Shown here: piece after piece, positions 44,148-55,204 of the stretch
Numbering within the stretch: the stretch's first letter is position 1
Layout: each line of letters starts with the position of its first letter
Assembly (NCBI GenBank): GCA_964059195.1
Contig: CAXKWD010000009.1
Span: 147,493,890 to 147,557,889 of the forward strand
Source of the DNA: Ectobius pallidus
Lineage: Eukaryota; Arthropoda; Insecta; Blattodea; Ectobiidae
Reading direction: 5' to 3'
DNA: 64,000 nucleotides
Program-made: the position numbers and the translations under genes
Notes under the pieces: generated by a model
The model's input: the letters and a program-made list of their open reading frames with translations, nothing else
What the model was told of the DNA's origin: nothing
Database searches by the model: none

Positions 44148-44640
44148 GCACATCGTGAGAAAAAAAAAAGTGTGCCACGCGACAGAAGTGAAACTTACTT
44201 TAATTTTTGAATTTTGGATTTTATTTTTAATTTTGGATTTTTTAAATTTTTGACCTTTGATTTTTTTATTTTTGGATTTTTTAATTTTTAAATTTTTAAT
44301 TTTTAGATTTTTTTAATTTTGGATTTTCGAATTTAGAATTTTTTATAATGGCGAAGGGCTCACCACGCCACAAGCTCGAAGCAGTAATAGCCCCCCACTC
44401 AATGCCTGACACCTTTCCCCCGCGCGATCCTGTAATTTTTTTAAATTTTGGATGTATAGATTTTTAAATTTTGGATTTTTTAATTTTTTAGATTTTGGAC
44501 AGGCCTAATCATTGAGTTGATTGTTTTCTGTGCAGTCCGTTCCGTCACAGCCCCACTAATTTCGTGACGATTTTGAGCGTAACGCAAGTTTGGGTTAGCT
44601 CTCGATTTACTCCTACCCTGGCTAAAGAAATTTCACTTCA
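44148..44640. repeat. Second copy of the T-rich inverted-repeat unit
   Basis: GACAGAAGTGAAACTTACTT, (ATTTTTGGATTTT)n, then AGGCCTAATCATTGAGTTGA, GTTTTCTGTGCAGTCCGTTC and AAATTTCACTTCAAAAA as at 18118-18852. A GC-rich insert of ~90 bp (44348-44435) interrupts the T-rich core. Confidence 0.5.
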
Positions 44641-45465
44641 AAAATGTGGCAAAATAATTGGAACTGAGAAAACAGGCGAAGTGCACTGAGGTTTAAATAT
44701 ATCCTCAACAGCACCTGTACTATGCGTCCAAACAGCATAAAATTTTACACAGATATATTTTAGGGTAGCCTACACTTGGTTTTTTGACAGTAAAATGAAA
44801 AATAGCATTTTTGACCAAAACGGGCAAACCAACAGTTCCTGGTGAGGTTAAAGCAAATTTGCTATTACATGTAATTCCTATTTTAAATATTTACTGATGA
44901 AGGCTATGACTGACGGTAATAAAAAGTTGATGACCATAATCAAAGCATTTCTATGAGATCTCCTATAGATGTCCACGGACAAGAGAAACGTCCTTTTTAT
45001 TCCAGACTGGTAATCATTGCTTCAGTTGTTTACTGTGCGGTTCGCCCCAGTATTTAATATCTTAGGCCGTTTAGGCAATATGTTTTAAGCAATTTACATT
45101 CAATTATTAATTGAATGGTGTTTCAATTTAATATAAAACTTGAATACAACAAACTTAATTTTTATAATACTTTCTTTGAATTTATGTTATAATAGAAATT
45201 TTCCCATTCTATTCAATATTTGTGTTCAAACCAATTTAATTTGTTTCAAGTTAATATATTTTTTTGAATTTATTTATTTAAGATAAGTTAGCTTTTTAAC
45301 AATCAGTGTCATCAGCGAAAGCAATAATTAATATATGTTAATACTGAATAAGTGGTACAAGAAGTGAAGATACTAAAATACACAACTTGAAATTCAGGTA
45401 GAGGACAAAACGTTAAAAATAAAGTTAATAAATTTTCGTATGAATGAAATATAATAATGTAATCT

Positions 45466-45469
<4 letters not shown>
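44641..45469. other. Unassigned AT-rich intron stretch
   Basis: No gene or repeat family recognised; ORFs are very short. Confidence 0.3.
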
Positions 45470-45551
<82 letters not shown>

Positions 45552-45557
45552 CATACA
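45470..45557. repeat. (TA)n/(TACA)n microsatellite
   Basis: Long AT dinucleotide run with a few ATACAT interruptions. Confidence 0.9.
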
Positions 45558-45599
45558 TGTATCGACTGAAGTCAGGAAATGCTTGTTTTTATGAAATGC

Positions 45600-45715
45600 A
45601 GAAACTTTTATCTTCTCGTCTTCTGACCAGTTGGGGGAGAAAAGACATGTCTAAGAAATAATTTCTGGGAGATTCGAAGGGAAAAGATCACTTGGAAGAC
45701 TTAGACGTGTTAAAC
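45600..45715 (+). mobile_element. LINE tail scrap
   Basis: CAGTTGGGGGAGAAAAGACA and GAAGGGAAAAGATCACTTGG resemble the GEERH...GRPEGKRPLGR part of the 19370 LINE. Confidence 0.45.
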
Positions 45716-45771
45716 TTTAATTTTGGTTTATACGACTAATATTTTATTTAAATTATTAAAACTAATATTTG

Positions 45772-45876
45772 TCTCACAGGAGACGAAAACCCCACCTAGG
45801 TAACTTGTCCCGACCGGGAATCGAACCCTGCCCCCTTGCGTAAGAAGTACGAACGCATCCCCTGCGCCGCCAAAGT
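45772..45876 (-). mobile_element. SINE C 5' fragment
   Basis: GTAACTTGTCCCGACCGGGA, ATCGAACCC and CGCATCCCCTGCGCCGCC (minus-strand head), body absent. Confidence 0.65.
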
Positions 45877-45881
45877 AGTGG

Positions 45882-45885
<4 letters not shown>

Positions 45886-45922
<37 letters not shown>
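45886..45922. repeat. (AAT)n microsatellite
   Basis: Trinucleotide run between a SINE fragment and a LINE tail. Confidence 0.85.
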
Positions 45923-45924
<2 letters not shown>

Positions 45925-45934
45925 TATAATAATT

Positions 45935-46473
45935 GAGGCATTATAAAACTGTAATCTTACCAGAAGCTCTGTACGCAACAGAGTGTATAAACACCTTCTC
46001 AGACAGAAGAATAAGCAAAACAGAGAAGAGAATCTTAAGGAAAATTATGGGACCAATTTGGGAGAATAACAAAAACAAACTGAGACCAGAAAAGGAGTTA
46101 TACAGACAAACATAAAAATAGGCCATACTTTCAGGAAAAGAAGATAAAGATTCTATGGTCACATTTTCAGAATGGAAAGAGACAGACTTACCAAATAAAT
46201 TTTTGATCACTATGTAAGTAAAAAAAAAACTAAACCAGCCGTTTTCAAGGAAGTTGAAGAAGATTTGAAATTACTCAGTATAAAAAAGGAGGATGTTGCA
46301 AACAGAGAAAAGTTTAGGAAAGCAATATTTGATGGCGAATTTCCAGAGAAACCCAAGAAGAAAACGGGAAGTAAATGGACGGAAGAACAGAAACAGCAAC
46401 ATCGCGAAAGAATGAAGAAGTTTTGGGAAGACAAGACGAAGACAACTGTTTCACATGGTCCTAAGCTGGCCTA
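45935..46473 (+). mobile_element. LINE ORF2 C-terminus, decayed
   Basis: LPEALYATECINTFSDRRIS, KTEKRILRKIMGPIWENN, RFYGHIFRMERDRLTK, then after a stop and frameshift FKEVEEDLKLLSIKKEDV and KTGSKWTEEQKQQHRERMKK. Order and spacing match the RT thumb-to-end of non-LTR retrotransposons; it ends close to an (AAT)n tail. Confidence 0.75.
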
Positions 46474-46485
46474 ATCGAAAGGAAT

Positions 46486-46490
46486 AATAC

Positions 46491-46543
<53 letters not shown>

Positions 46544-46545
46544 CG
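46486..46545. repeat. (AAT)n tail of the LINE
   Basis: Trinucleotide run following the LINE stop codon by ~15 bp. Confidence 0.85.
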
Positions 46546-46786
46546 ATGACCTCTGCGCCCATGAATGAATGAGAGGTCTGTATCTGACGAGATCGTGGCG
46601 ATGACCCTCGAGGTCTCATACAATGTATTAGCTTGATGCTGCTCAATAGACCGAGGAAAACCACAGAAATATGTATCACAGCATCTTGCTTCCAATATTC
46701 ACTTCATCCCAATGAATTCATATTGAACTATGATCTGGGCCCTGTTTCGTAGAACTTGCTAATAATAATAGAAATCATAATATTAT
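46546..46786. other. Short unassigned linker
   Basis: Nothing recognised. Confidence 0.3.
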
Positions 46787-47485
46787 TAGGTAGATTTCGA
46801 TGAAAAATCTACCTATTGCAATCGATACCGTGTCATGACTTTCGAAAAATTCTTTCATATCTTTACGTTCCATGCCTCCCTAAGTACGAAACCACCGCCC
46901 GTTAAAAAAAAAATTGTGATATTTATATATATATATATCTTTACACGCTAGCGGCCGTAATTTTGAAGATATTTGAACCAAATTTTATTATATTATTAGT
47001 AAGCCCAGTAGTTCGGAAAAGTTCGTCAATGAGCAAAATTGGCCCAAGAGGGTGGTCGGGGGAGGGGGTTGAAATTTTAAAACATTTATATCTCGGCCCC
47101 TATGAAGTATAGAGGGAAACTTTGTTTGAATAAATTAGAGTACTCCCTATGGAGTTCACAGTGACACCAACGATTCGGGGGTTTTGGGGGTACGAGTGGG
47201 GGTGGTTGGTGGGGGATGAAAATGAAAAATTTTTGAAACCACGTCTTATGGGGTATCGTTGAAAAGCTCTTGATGAGTACTCTACAAACCAATAACTGGT
47301 TTCTCGATAGCTCTCTTATAAGGCGAGATTTAATGTTTGAAAAAGTGCTCTTTCCTGTTTTTTTGCAGTTATTATTGCGGGTTTGTCATGCCAAGGCTAA
47401 AGAAGAAGTGTGCTGCGCAGCGATAATAAATTAAACCAAAATCACTTCGAAATCTACCTCAGCCTGTAGGCTTGCCAAAAGGGAT
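46787..47485 (+). mobile_element. Foldback-type MITE, AGGTAGATTTCGATG copy
   Basis: Begins with the hairpin AGGTAGATTT-CGATGA-AAAATCTACCT and ends GAAATCTACCTCAGCCTGTAGG. Inverse of 14395-15040, about 85-90% alike by eye, with a (TA)n expansion at 46921. Confidence 0.65.
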
Positions 47486-47857
47486 TTTTTTCACTCCTGT
47501 TTGACTCATTTGCAATCTGTTGAGGCTGTGTAGATAAAGTTATGTGAGTGTTCTACATCATTGTCCTCGTAATATTCGCTGTCATTAACCTGGCAATGTG
47601 GGGCGTAACCCGCGGGTACAGCCTGGACTACGAGAGCAGATTTCATGTGTCACATGTGGGGAAGTGTCCCATAATAACGCACGTCTGAATCATCTTGGCA
47701 ACTTTGCCCGGCCTTGATGCCATTTTTATACTAGACTCTATCAGTCGTGTCATATACACAAACAGTGTTTTAGAATGAAGCACGTATCAGCCAATCGCAT
47801 TATCACAAATTTCGCCTTGAGATCCCAGCTTTGCATTTTCATCCAATTCGTACAGTA
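47486..47857. other. Unassigned intron stretch
   Basis: Nothing recognised. Confidence 0.3.
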
Positions 47858-48691
47858 ATAAAATCAGGTAAACTGATATAACAAAGTGCCAGAATGCTTT
47901 TGTTTAATCAGTAATAATTGCAATTATCATATGCAGAAAATAAGTTATTTTTGTAATTGATTCCCGAGTTAAGCTCCAGATCGATTCATTAAGCAGGGAA
48001 GAACAAAGGTCAAGTTTGATAAGCGTATGTGAAGGAATATGTGGCTAGTGTTATTTGTCATCCCTAACTTCCAACGCCGTATATGAGCACTGTGAAACAA
48101 TATGTTGTCATGAGAACTGATTTGCATTTGACAATTTTTTCGAATATATTACCATAAAACCAGATTAAAATCGTCCAGTATCAGCAGAACTATACAGATT
48201 TATGATATCTTGACAATCGCACACTCACATGAAAAAACCGTATCAAATTGGCCGACTACGTGATTTGAAACAGGGACTTCCAGAATGCGAGTCCAAGATG
48301 GTACCATCTTGGCCACCCTGCTCAGTTTAACGGTCTAGTTTGATAAGAGTCTATGTAAAGGAAAGGTGTTATTTGTCATAGCTAACTGTAAATTGCAATT
48401 TCCAAAGCAGTATATGAACACTGCAAAACAATATGTTGTCATGAGAACTGATTTGCATTTGATAAATTATTTCTAATACATTACCATAAAATAGGCACTA
48501 AATTGGGTATTACTCCGGTACCGGTCAACCGATTTGGTAAAATATCAATAGGCTTCTTCCCATGGACGTTATAAATGCGTACACCTAGTTTCGTGAAAAT
48601 CCGATAAAGCGCATTTGAGTTACCGCACGTACAGACACACGGATAGACATTTTCCCATCCACCACACAATCTCATGAAGTACTGGCACTTT
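47858..48691 (-). repeat. Family D copy split by SINE B
   Basis: AAATCAGGTAAACTGATATA to 48160, then a minus-strand SINE B head (48180-48350, with TCTTGGCCACCCTGCTCAG), then the D sequence resumes at GTCTAGTTTGATAAGAGTCT and ends AGTACTGGCACTTTATAAT. Confidence 0.7.
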
Positions 48692-48952
48692 ATAATAAAC
48701 TAAACAGAACATAAATTTAAATATTTCATGCGAGTTTTGCTACCGCATCATCAAAATTGACTCGTTTTGCAGTAGAGTTCTCAAATTATATTAGGCCTAA
48801 GCCTGACAAAAGGAGATGTCCTCTCTTCTCTTGCTCGTCCGGACTTATTTTATTGCTGTGGTTGTTTCTACCCTGTTTTTATGTAATTAATTGTTTAAAC
48901 AAGATTTAATGTTATAATGACAACTGCTTATTCACTCAGACCAAGACTCATC
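48692..48952. other. Short unassigned linker
   Basis: Nothing recognised. Confidence 0.3.
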
Positions 48953-49262
48953 TACCGAGCGGGGTGGCCGAGATGGTAAGGTATTGGACTTTCATTCGGG
49001 AGGTCCCAGGTTCATATCCCGTGACCGGCCAATTTGACATGGGTTTTTTTCATGGTTTTTCCAGTCGTAAAGGAAAATGCCGAATTGGATATTTATATAC
49101 CTTAAATCTTCCTCACCATTTCATCTTGTATCATATCCATTTAAATTAATATCAGTTCAAATTTACGTCATTAAATACACCGACGATAGAAATAATTGAC
49201 AAACAATAGTTCCATGGCCTACTCTACTGTACAGACACAGATCCCGAACTCCTGACAATGGC
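48953..49262 (+). mobile_element. SINE B, full length
   Basis: TACCGAGCGGGGTGGCCGAG head (A-box), CCCAGGTTCATATCCCGTGA (B-box), AGTCGTAAAGGAAAATGCCG body and CCATGGCCTACTCTACTGTA 3' part. Good reference copy. Confidence 0.85.
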
Positions 49263-50283
49263 CTCGAGGCTGAAAAGAGTATAAACACAGCTGAAATAGA
49301 ATTTAAAAAAAAATACTCTTCTCTGGTCTGGTAAAAACAAATAAATACATTAAAATATATACGACACTGGAGCATTGCACTTGAGATTCGCCACGTATAA
49401 ATAAATGAAAATGTGGATTTATTTGAATATAAATACAGAGCTTCAAAAATACTGACAAGAATTTATTAAAATTCATCACTTCCAGCTTCCACAGAAAACG
49501 CGACATAAAAGCTGTAAGAGTTTAAGCAGATGTTTGCTTGGGAGCAACACAACTACTTTAGTCTCCTTCTACTCATGTCACAAGAAACCGCATTTCGTAA
49601 TGATAAATATTAGCAAGCTAAGCTCGCAAACAGATACATTGCGAATATTATGAAGACGCAAGCGATCACGTGACAGACAAAGCCCGTTTATTGTTGACAA
49701 GACAAATGACGAAACCAAACAAACATATGAATGACTTTTACGTCACAAGAATAACGGGACTTATTCAGCAAAGAAGTCACTTTTCAATTCTTGAATCAAC
49801 TTTACTGCGGTATGTCTGGACAGATTTCCATACATTCTTAATGTATGATATGGGTTACAGTAATTTGTCTTGCGTTTGTAATAAAATTATGGAAAAGAAA
49901 TGGGAATAAAAATTCAAATTTCATGTAAAATTACAGAATAAGTTAGAAGAAATAAACGAAGGGCCTAATCATTGTGATAAGTGTTTTCTGTGCAGTCCGG
50001 CATGGGTTTGTATATTGTGCTTCATGCAGCCTCTCTGTAAGAGAGGTATTAAAAAAAACTTATTTATTTAAGGTCGCTTTTTAACAGCTAGGGTAAAGAA
50101 TTGTTATAATAGTAGAGTTTACTAAAGTATCAAGTTATTTCGGATTTTTCAACTGCCAAAAAATTTCCTCAATTTTCCCCAAGTGGGGCAATGTTATTTT
50201 CAGAAACATGTCTTTCTGTGAACAGCATATCTTGATTTCAAAAAATCGTTAAAAAAAAGTATTTGGGTTAGATATGACATCTG
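49263..50283. other. Unassigned intron stretch
   Basis: The largest stretch of intron 1 without a recognised repeat. A scrap of the J/T-rich family (GGCCTAATCATTGTG, GTTTTCTGTGCAGTCCGG) lies at 49960-50003. Open frames at 49303-49506 and 49670-49909 match nothing I know. Confidence 0.35.
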
Positions 50284-50690
50284 GTGGTCCACCGCTGTGG
50301 CGTAGGGGATGCTCCTCTTACGCAGCGGGCCCGGGTTCGAACCGTGGTCGGGACAAGTTACCTAAGTGGGTCCTCATCTGAGACAACTTTAGGAGCTTGT
50401 GGTCCCCAGATATCATCTGGCCGTCATTATTATATTCATCCCATCCTCGCCTTGTGTGTGTGTCAATGGTGTGTCTCGTTCTATGTGTTCGTATGGTCTC
50501 GGAGGTGGCCCCGGCATTGGGCTGATCACTCATTCGGGTAGGCCATCCATGAACGTGTCAAAACAATTATGTATGTGATCTACAGGTAATTCTTCTCCCG
50601 ACAGGTCGCGGGTCTGTAAGACCCGGGCGGCTAGGATCGCTTAAATATCTCTAAAAGCGAGAGGTAAAACTAAGGTAAAGAAAGAAAGGT
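50284..50690 (+). mobile_element. SINE C, full length
   Basis: GTCCACCGCTGTGGCGTAGG head, GGGTTCGAACCGTGGTCGGG B-box, body, and AAAGAAAGAAAGG tail. Confidence 0.8.
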
Positions 50691-51130
50691 CTTCTGGTGA
50701 TTTGACAAGAAAATTCACTTAGACTTTATCTTACTTCGATGCCACATGAAGAAAATTTCGTTTTTCGCGATTTTCTCGAAAACGGCTACAACGATTTTGT
50801 TTATATTTTGTACATGAGGTGCTTATACTAAGAGCTGAAAGTTTTATTTGAAACAAATTTTAGGAAAAATTCTCTGAAGGGTAGTTATAAGCCACCCACT
50901 GGTTGTAGAAACTCAGTCTTGCCTGGTGAACTATAAAACTTTGCATCAGGTTGAAACAACTGAATACGCGCTCTTTGCAATACGGCCTCCTGTTCTATAT
51001 CAGAACATGAAGTGAGAAGTACGTATTGCTCATGCTTAGAGTAAGGAAAATTACGTGAGTGCATTAATCAGATTTTATTTTTGTGTCGCGTCCCAACCCT
51101 GTCTCACGTGGATTACATGATACACTGCTA
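50691..51130. other. Unassigned, shares modules with 41779-42110
   Basis: GAAGAAAATTTCGTTTTTCG, CGATTTTCTCGAAAACGGCT then TTATACTAAGAGCTGAAAG. No gene recognised. Confidence 0.4.
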
Positions 51131-51585
51131 CTACACCTTTTCAACCTCAATTTCGGAAAAAGTAATTTCAATTTCGGAAAAAGTAATTCCAATTTCGGAA
51201 AAAGTAACTTCAATTTCGGAAAAGGTAATTTCAATTTCGGAAAAAGTAACTTCAATTTCGGAAATGCGAGGGCTATGAAGAGGGTATAGTAAAGTTGGTA
51301 CCACGCTAAGACAAATGACTCAATCGGAGCGAGATTATGTAGAGAAGTAGCTAGAAGGTGTACCTAAATGTTCCAAATAAAACAGTTTTGATTTTCACTG
51401 TGGTTTTCATTTTATGCCCCATCGAATGCTTTAAAAAATAGCCCTCGTATTTCCGAAATTGAAGTTACTTTTTCCGAAATTGAGACGACTTTTTCCGAAA
51501 TTGAAATTACTTTTTCCGAATTTGAAATTACTTTTTCCGAAATTGAAATTACTTTTTCCGAAATTGAGGTTGAAATGGTGTAGTA
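51131..51585. mobile_element. Foldback element with 21-bp minisatellite arms, copy 2
   Basis: Inverse orientation of 21801-22279: arms of CAATTTCGGAAAAAGTAATTT units (six on the left, five to six on the right), outer CTACACCTTTTCAACCTC / GAGGTTGAAATGGTGTAG, flanked by TA on both sides. One unit in the right arm is altered (TTGAGACGAC). Confidence 0.8.
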
Positions 51586-51721
51586 CTACAGTCAAACCTC
51601 TGTAGAACGAAGATAGGTATAACGATAATCCCGCATATAACAATAAAGCTATTTTAGAAACAACCTTTTATAACGACAATTGGAGGTTGAATTGTTACTG
51701 CAAACCAGTATCTTAGCTCAA

Positions 51722-51880
51722 GCTGGGGGACCCGTGTCGTAGATTTACGGCACGTAAAAGAACTCCAAGCCTAAATTAGAGCCTCTGGACAAAATTTATC
51801 GACCTTTTCACGTTCAAGTAATACCTTAGTTTCCGGAAGGGATTGGAGGCCCTTCGCCCCGACATGGGGGCATAGGATTC
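51722..51880 (+). mobile_element. Fragment of the 31685-type SINE
   Basis: AGCTGGGGGACCCGTGTCG, TTAGAGCCTCTGGACAAAAT and GGAGGCCCTTCGCCCCGACA, missing the tRNA-like head. Confidence 0.65.
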
Positions 51881-52291
51881 GAGAGAGAGAGAGTGTATTA
51901 GCCCTATGGTAGCTTAGCCCTATATATGGTATCCTTCCCAGCCACCAATATTGTTTTCTGGGTGCCTGAATCTGTTACATTTTCTTAGAAATTCCAGAAA
52001 AATAAAGGTTCATGAGGGGTGGAAAATAGGATCACTGAGGCTAAAATCTTCCCTTATGTGTGCAAAAACATACTTTGAGTTAGGTTGTTACTTCAACACC
52101 AATTAAAACACCATAAGGAGCAACTGATTTAGTTTTGCCTTAGCTATGTGTTGAATTTGCTTGTCTTTCTCTTCCCACCAACTACGAGTTTGAAATTTCT
52201 GACACATGGTTAGGCTTCGCATGTGCGTTAAGTTAATTATCCTGTAGGCCTAAATTACAAAGTTTTCTGCATATTAAGTCTTTCTAATATA

Positions 52292-52950
52292 TAGTCAACC
52301 CTCGATATAACGCCACCATCCTTTCTCCAACTTTTAGTGGCACAAAGCGAGGGTGGCACTAAAACGAAATTTAATTTTTAAAATAAAAATAGCATAATAC
52401 ATTATTGTTTGTGCATTTCCGACCAACAGTTTCCCCCCACAATACTGAAAAATGTGATGCAATAGCCTGCTGGCTAGACTTTAAAAATCTTTCACTGTAT
52501 TCACAAACTTCTCATTTCTTTTAACTGTAGTGTAGTGTTTATCACATTGGACTAAAAGAAGTGAAAGTTTGGATTGTCTCATTGTATGAAGGGCTCTTTC
52601 TACCTGCTCCACCCTCAAGCAGGTTGTATATCCGACTTCTTAACATTCCACTGCACTACATTTACAGTTAGTGGCAGGGGAACACTCACTTCTTGGGAAT
52701 ACAGTGCAGTATGTTTCTTAAATGATCTTCCTAAGAATCACGCCAGTTTTAAAAGAATTCTTTAACTAAAAAAATCACTACAAACTATAATTAGTAAAAA
52801 TCTTGTCTTATATTCACTGGCACTAAATGAATTGGCACAGTAATGAGGTTTCTTATGTATTTTGAATGGGAGGAGATCCGTTCACTTGCATTTATTGGCA
52901 CAGTCCGAGGGTGGCACTGTAAAGAGGGGCATTATATCCAGGGTTGACTG
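52292..52950 (+). mobile_element. pogo-like MITE, TA target duplication
   Basis: Ends TAGTCAACCCTCGATATAAC and ATTATATCCAGGGTTGACTG, both next to TA. A 3' portion of this element is repeated at 53443-53550. Confidence 0.65.
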
Positions 52951-53445
52951 TATATGGTAAATGACAACCCCCTCAATACAATAATACAATCTGCTAGGTC
53001 CCACAAATATCCCACATAGGTTTGTAATTAGTTAATTGGTACATACGGTTAAATGCAAACAGCAAACATCGTCTTTCTGTATCCAAATTAAAAATATTAT
53101 GCAGACACTTCTAACCTGATCTTCAAATATTCATTTTAATGTCCTAAAAATACTTTAAAAAATGAGCCATAAAATGACTGGAAAAATACGGAAAAATGAC
53201 CCACAAATGTGTATAAAAATGCTAGTTTATTCGTCATATTTGTGTCAATTCTACATTAATGTTTTTGACCCCATTATGTAGGCTTGTAATTGGTTAATTG
53301 GTGCATACGGTGAAATGCAAACAGCAAACACAGTCTTTCTGTATCCAAATTAAAAATATTATGCAGACGCTTCTAACCTGATCTTCAAATATTCATTTTA
53401 ATGACCTAAAAATACTTTAAAAAATGAGCCATAAAATGACTGGAA
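52951..53445. repeat. hAT-like segment duplicated in tandem (~260 bp units)
   Basis: TACGGTTAAATGCAAACAGC...ATGAGCCATAAAATGACTGG occurs twice (from 53042 and 53307), the same family as 54292-54882. Confidence 0.6.
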
Positions 53446-53668
53446 GTTTCTTATGTATTTTACATAGGAGAAGATCCGTTCACTTGCATTTATTGGCGCA
53501 GTGCGAGGGTGTAAAGAGGGCACTATATCGAGAGTTGACTGTATATGGTAATTGACAACCCCTCAATATAACAATACAATCTGCTAGGTCCCACAAATAT
53601 CGTTATACGGAGATTTTACTTATCAAAATAATAGATAAGAACGGAAAGGGTGGATAAAATTGACTCAC

Positions 53669-53820
53669 CAACTCGCCCCTCGGTCCCTGTGTTCTGCTAC
53701 GGTGAATCCGAACATGGAACCCGCAGCCCCTCGGTGCCTTATGAAGTTCTCCGTGTCCACATTAAATCCACACGACAGGTCCACCACAGCCACTAATATA
53801 ATAGCACACAACACAAACAT
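53669..53820 (-). CDS. Integrin alpha chain, coding exon 1 (signal peptide, propeller start)
   Basis: Minus-strand start codon at 53820-53818 with A at -3 and in-frame stops TAG/TGA nine to seven codons upstream (53847-53842). Fifty codons and two bases end in donor TG|GTGAGT. Residues 1-18 (MFVLCAIILVAVVDLSCG) form a signal peptide; the mature chain starts FNVDTENF, and GSMFGFTVAEHRDRGASW is the first beta-propeller strand pattern (GSxFGFxV) of integrin alpha chains. The split Trp codon is completed by exon 2 at 9475, 44 kb away. Together the exons give the first 92 residues of an alphaPS2-like receptor. No other exon of the gene is inside the window. Confidence 0.9.
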
Positions 53821-53884
53821 TGTCAACAATAAATTACAAACTCACTATATAAATAAATAAAAAAATATAATAATATAAAAACTA

Positions 53885-54180
53885 GATCATGGCAGCACGC
53901 TTGGACGGCACATTGTTGCAGAGCTTGAACAGCTGAATATCAAACCGCGCGCTAGGCTGCGAGGTCGGACGGCAACTGCCTGCAACACAAGATGTTTCTC
54001 TTTCCCTTGGTTGTAATTTTAGCATCTCTGTGCATGTGACAAGAGCGCAAGCGTCGGCCGCCGCTCGTTCCTGCGCCGGGGCGGGACGGGAAGAGACTCG
54101 CTGCCAGATGTCAGCGGCTTTCAGCGCTCCAGATAAGCAGCTTCCCTTCCCGTGGCCTGCCATTACCCTAAGTCAATTTA
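53885..54180 (-). promoter_or_regulatory. GC-rich 5'UTR/promoter block of the integrin gene
   Basis: CpG-dense segment in otherwise AT-rich DNA, immediately upstream of the start codon, without repeat similarity. The AT-rich piece between it and the ATG (53821-53885) ends TTATTTATATAG, a possible acceptor, so a 5'UTR intron is possible. A 93-codon minus-strand frame runs through it but resembles nothing and is probably incidental. I see no certain TATA box or initiator. Confidence 0.5.
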
Positions 54181-54291
54181 GTGCTTTACCCCCTATCACA
54201 AGAGCTACTTTAAAAACTTGTCTCGGAAAACAGTCTCTTGACATAGACAATTATGCAGACACTTCTAACCTGATCTTCTAATATTCATTTC

Positions 54292-54882
54292 CAGGGCCCG
54301 GATTTTGATGACCTAAAAATATTTTTAAACAAATTAGCCATAAAATGACTGGAAAAATACATAAAAATGACCAAAAATGTGTGTGAAAATGCTAGTTTAT
54401 TCGTCAGATTTGTGTCAATTCTACATTAATGTTTTTGACCCCAATATATACACTTGTAATTAGTTAATTGGTACATACGGTTAAATGCAAACAGCAAACG
54501 CCGTCTTTCTGTATCCAAATTAAAATTATAACAAGATCTATTTATTTATGCTTATTTAGAGTTCCAATAATATTTAATGTAAGTAAATGCACAAAAATTC
54601 TACATAATGCAAGAAACAAATGAGAAAATAATGACTTTAAATTAAAAAATGACCTAACAATGTGAAATTTGGGAATAAAAGACCATAGAATGGCAAAAAA
54701 GGTACCAAATAATGACTTTGAATTCTAAAAGTGACCTAAAAATGAAAAATAAAAAATGACCAAAAAATGACCCTAAAAATCATTTTTATAATCTAGGAGT
54801 GATGATCAGAATATCTCCGCTAATGGGCAACGTCCATGATGTACCAGTTAAAAGATGACATGTCATCAAAATCCGGGCTCTG
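54292..54882 (+). mobile_element. hAT-like element, CAGGGCCCGGATTTTGATGAC ends
   Basis: 591 bp; ends CAGGGCCCGGATTTTGATGA / TCATCAAAATCCGGGCTCTG; TSD TTCATTTC/CTCATTTC (7 of 8). Interior rich in AAAATGACC. Directly followed by a SINE insertion. Confidence 0.78.
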
Positions 54883-54896
54883 CTCATTTCTATTGG

Positions 54897-55108
54897 TTAG
54901 TTAATATATGGTTATTTAACCACGGGGATGTACTGCAACTTAGGCCTGTGGCCGTCGCCGGTGTACCGGAATTTGGTCCCGTAGGAGTTCTTACACATGC
55001 CAGAAGTTTTCTACTGACATTTATGTCATCGACCTGGGCCGGGTTCGAACCCGCAACCTTGGGCACAGAAAGCCAGCGCGATACTAACTATGCTACCAGG
55101 CCGACTCG
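54897..55108 (-). mobile_element. tRNA-derived SINE (GCCTGGTAGCATAGTTAGTA head)
   Basis: Minus-strand A-box-like GGTAGCATAGTTAGTATCG and B-box-like CGGGTTCGAACCCGGCC, 212 bp, perfect 10-bp TSD TTTCTATTGG (54887-54896, 55109-55118). Confidence 0.85.
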
Positions 55109-55204
55109 TTTCTATTGGAGTAGGCTTACTTTTACCAAGTTGATGGTCGCCATATAAATGTAGGATCCCCTTAGGAGTTGAATTTTGGTTAATCACTAAA
55201 TACG

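Larger units (their letters stand above)
51589..53620 (+). mobile_element. Tc1/mariner (pogo-like) element, multiply interrupted
   Basis: Left end CAGTCAAACCTCTGTAGAACG after TA; right end ...ATATCGTTATACGGAGATTT is its imperfect inverse. Inside: a SINE fragment (51722-51880), a second TA-flanked pogo-like MITE (52292-52950) and hAT-like tandem copies (53020-53443). No transposase frame survives. Confidence 0.5.
9476..53668 (-). other. Integrin intron 1, 44.2 kb, TE mosaic
   Basis: Bounded by donor GTGAGT (53668-53663 on the minus strand) and an acceptor AG next to 9475. Phases agree: two bases TG end exon 1 and G begins exon 2. The elements listed between these coordinates are all inside this intron unless another gene is nested there, of which I see no sign. 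Confidence 0.85.

Noticed and set aside
45312..45554. Tyr/Ile-rich 80-codon frame
   Set aside because: It is a TA/TATG microsatellite read as codons.
48953..49035. Possible tRNA-Leu/Ser-like gene
   Set aside because: A- and B-box matches belong to the SINE B head, repeated many times with the same downstream body.
53882..54163. 93-codon minus-strand frame upstream of integrin exon 1
   Set aside because: GC-rich promoter/5'UTR composition gives long frames by chance; it is not in frame with the integrin start codon context and lacks any domain.
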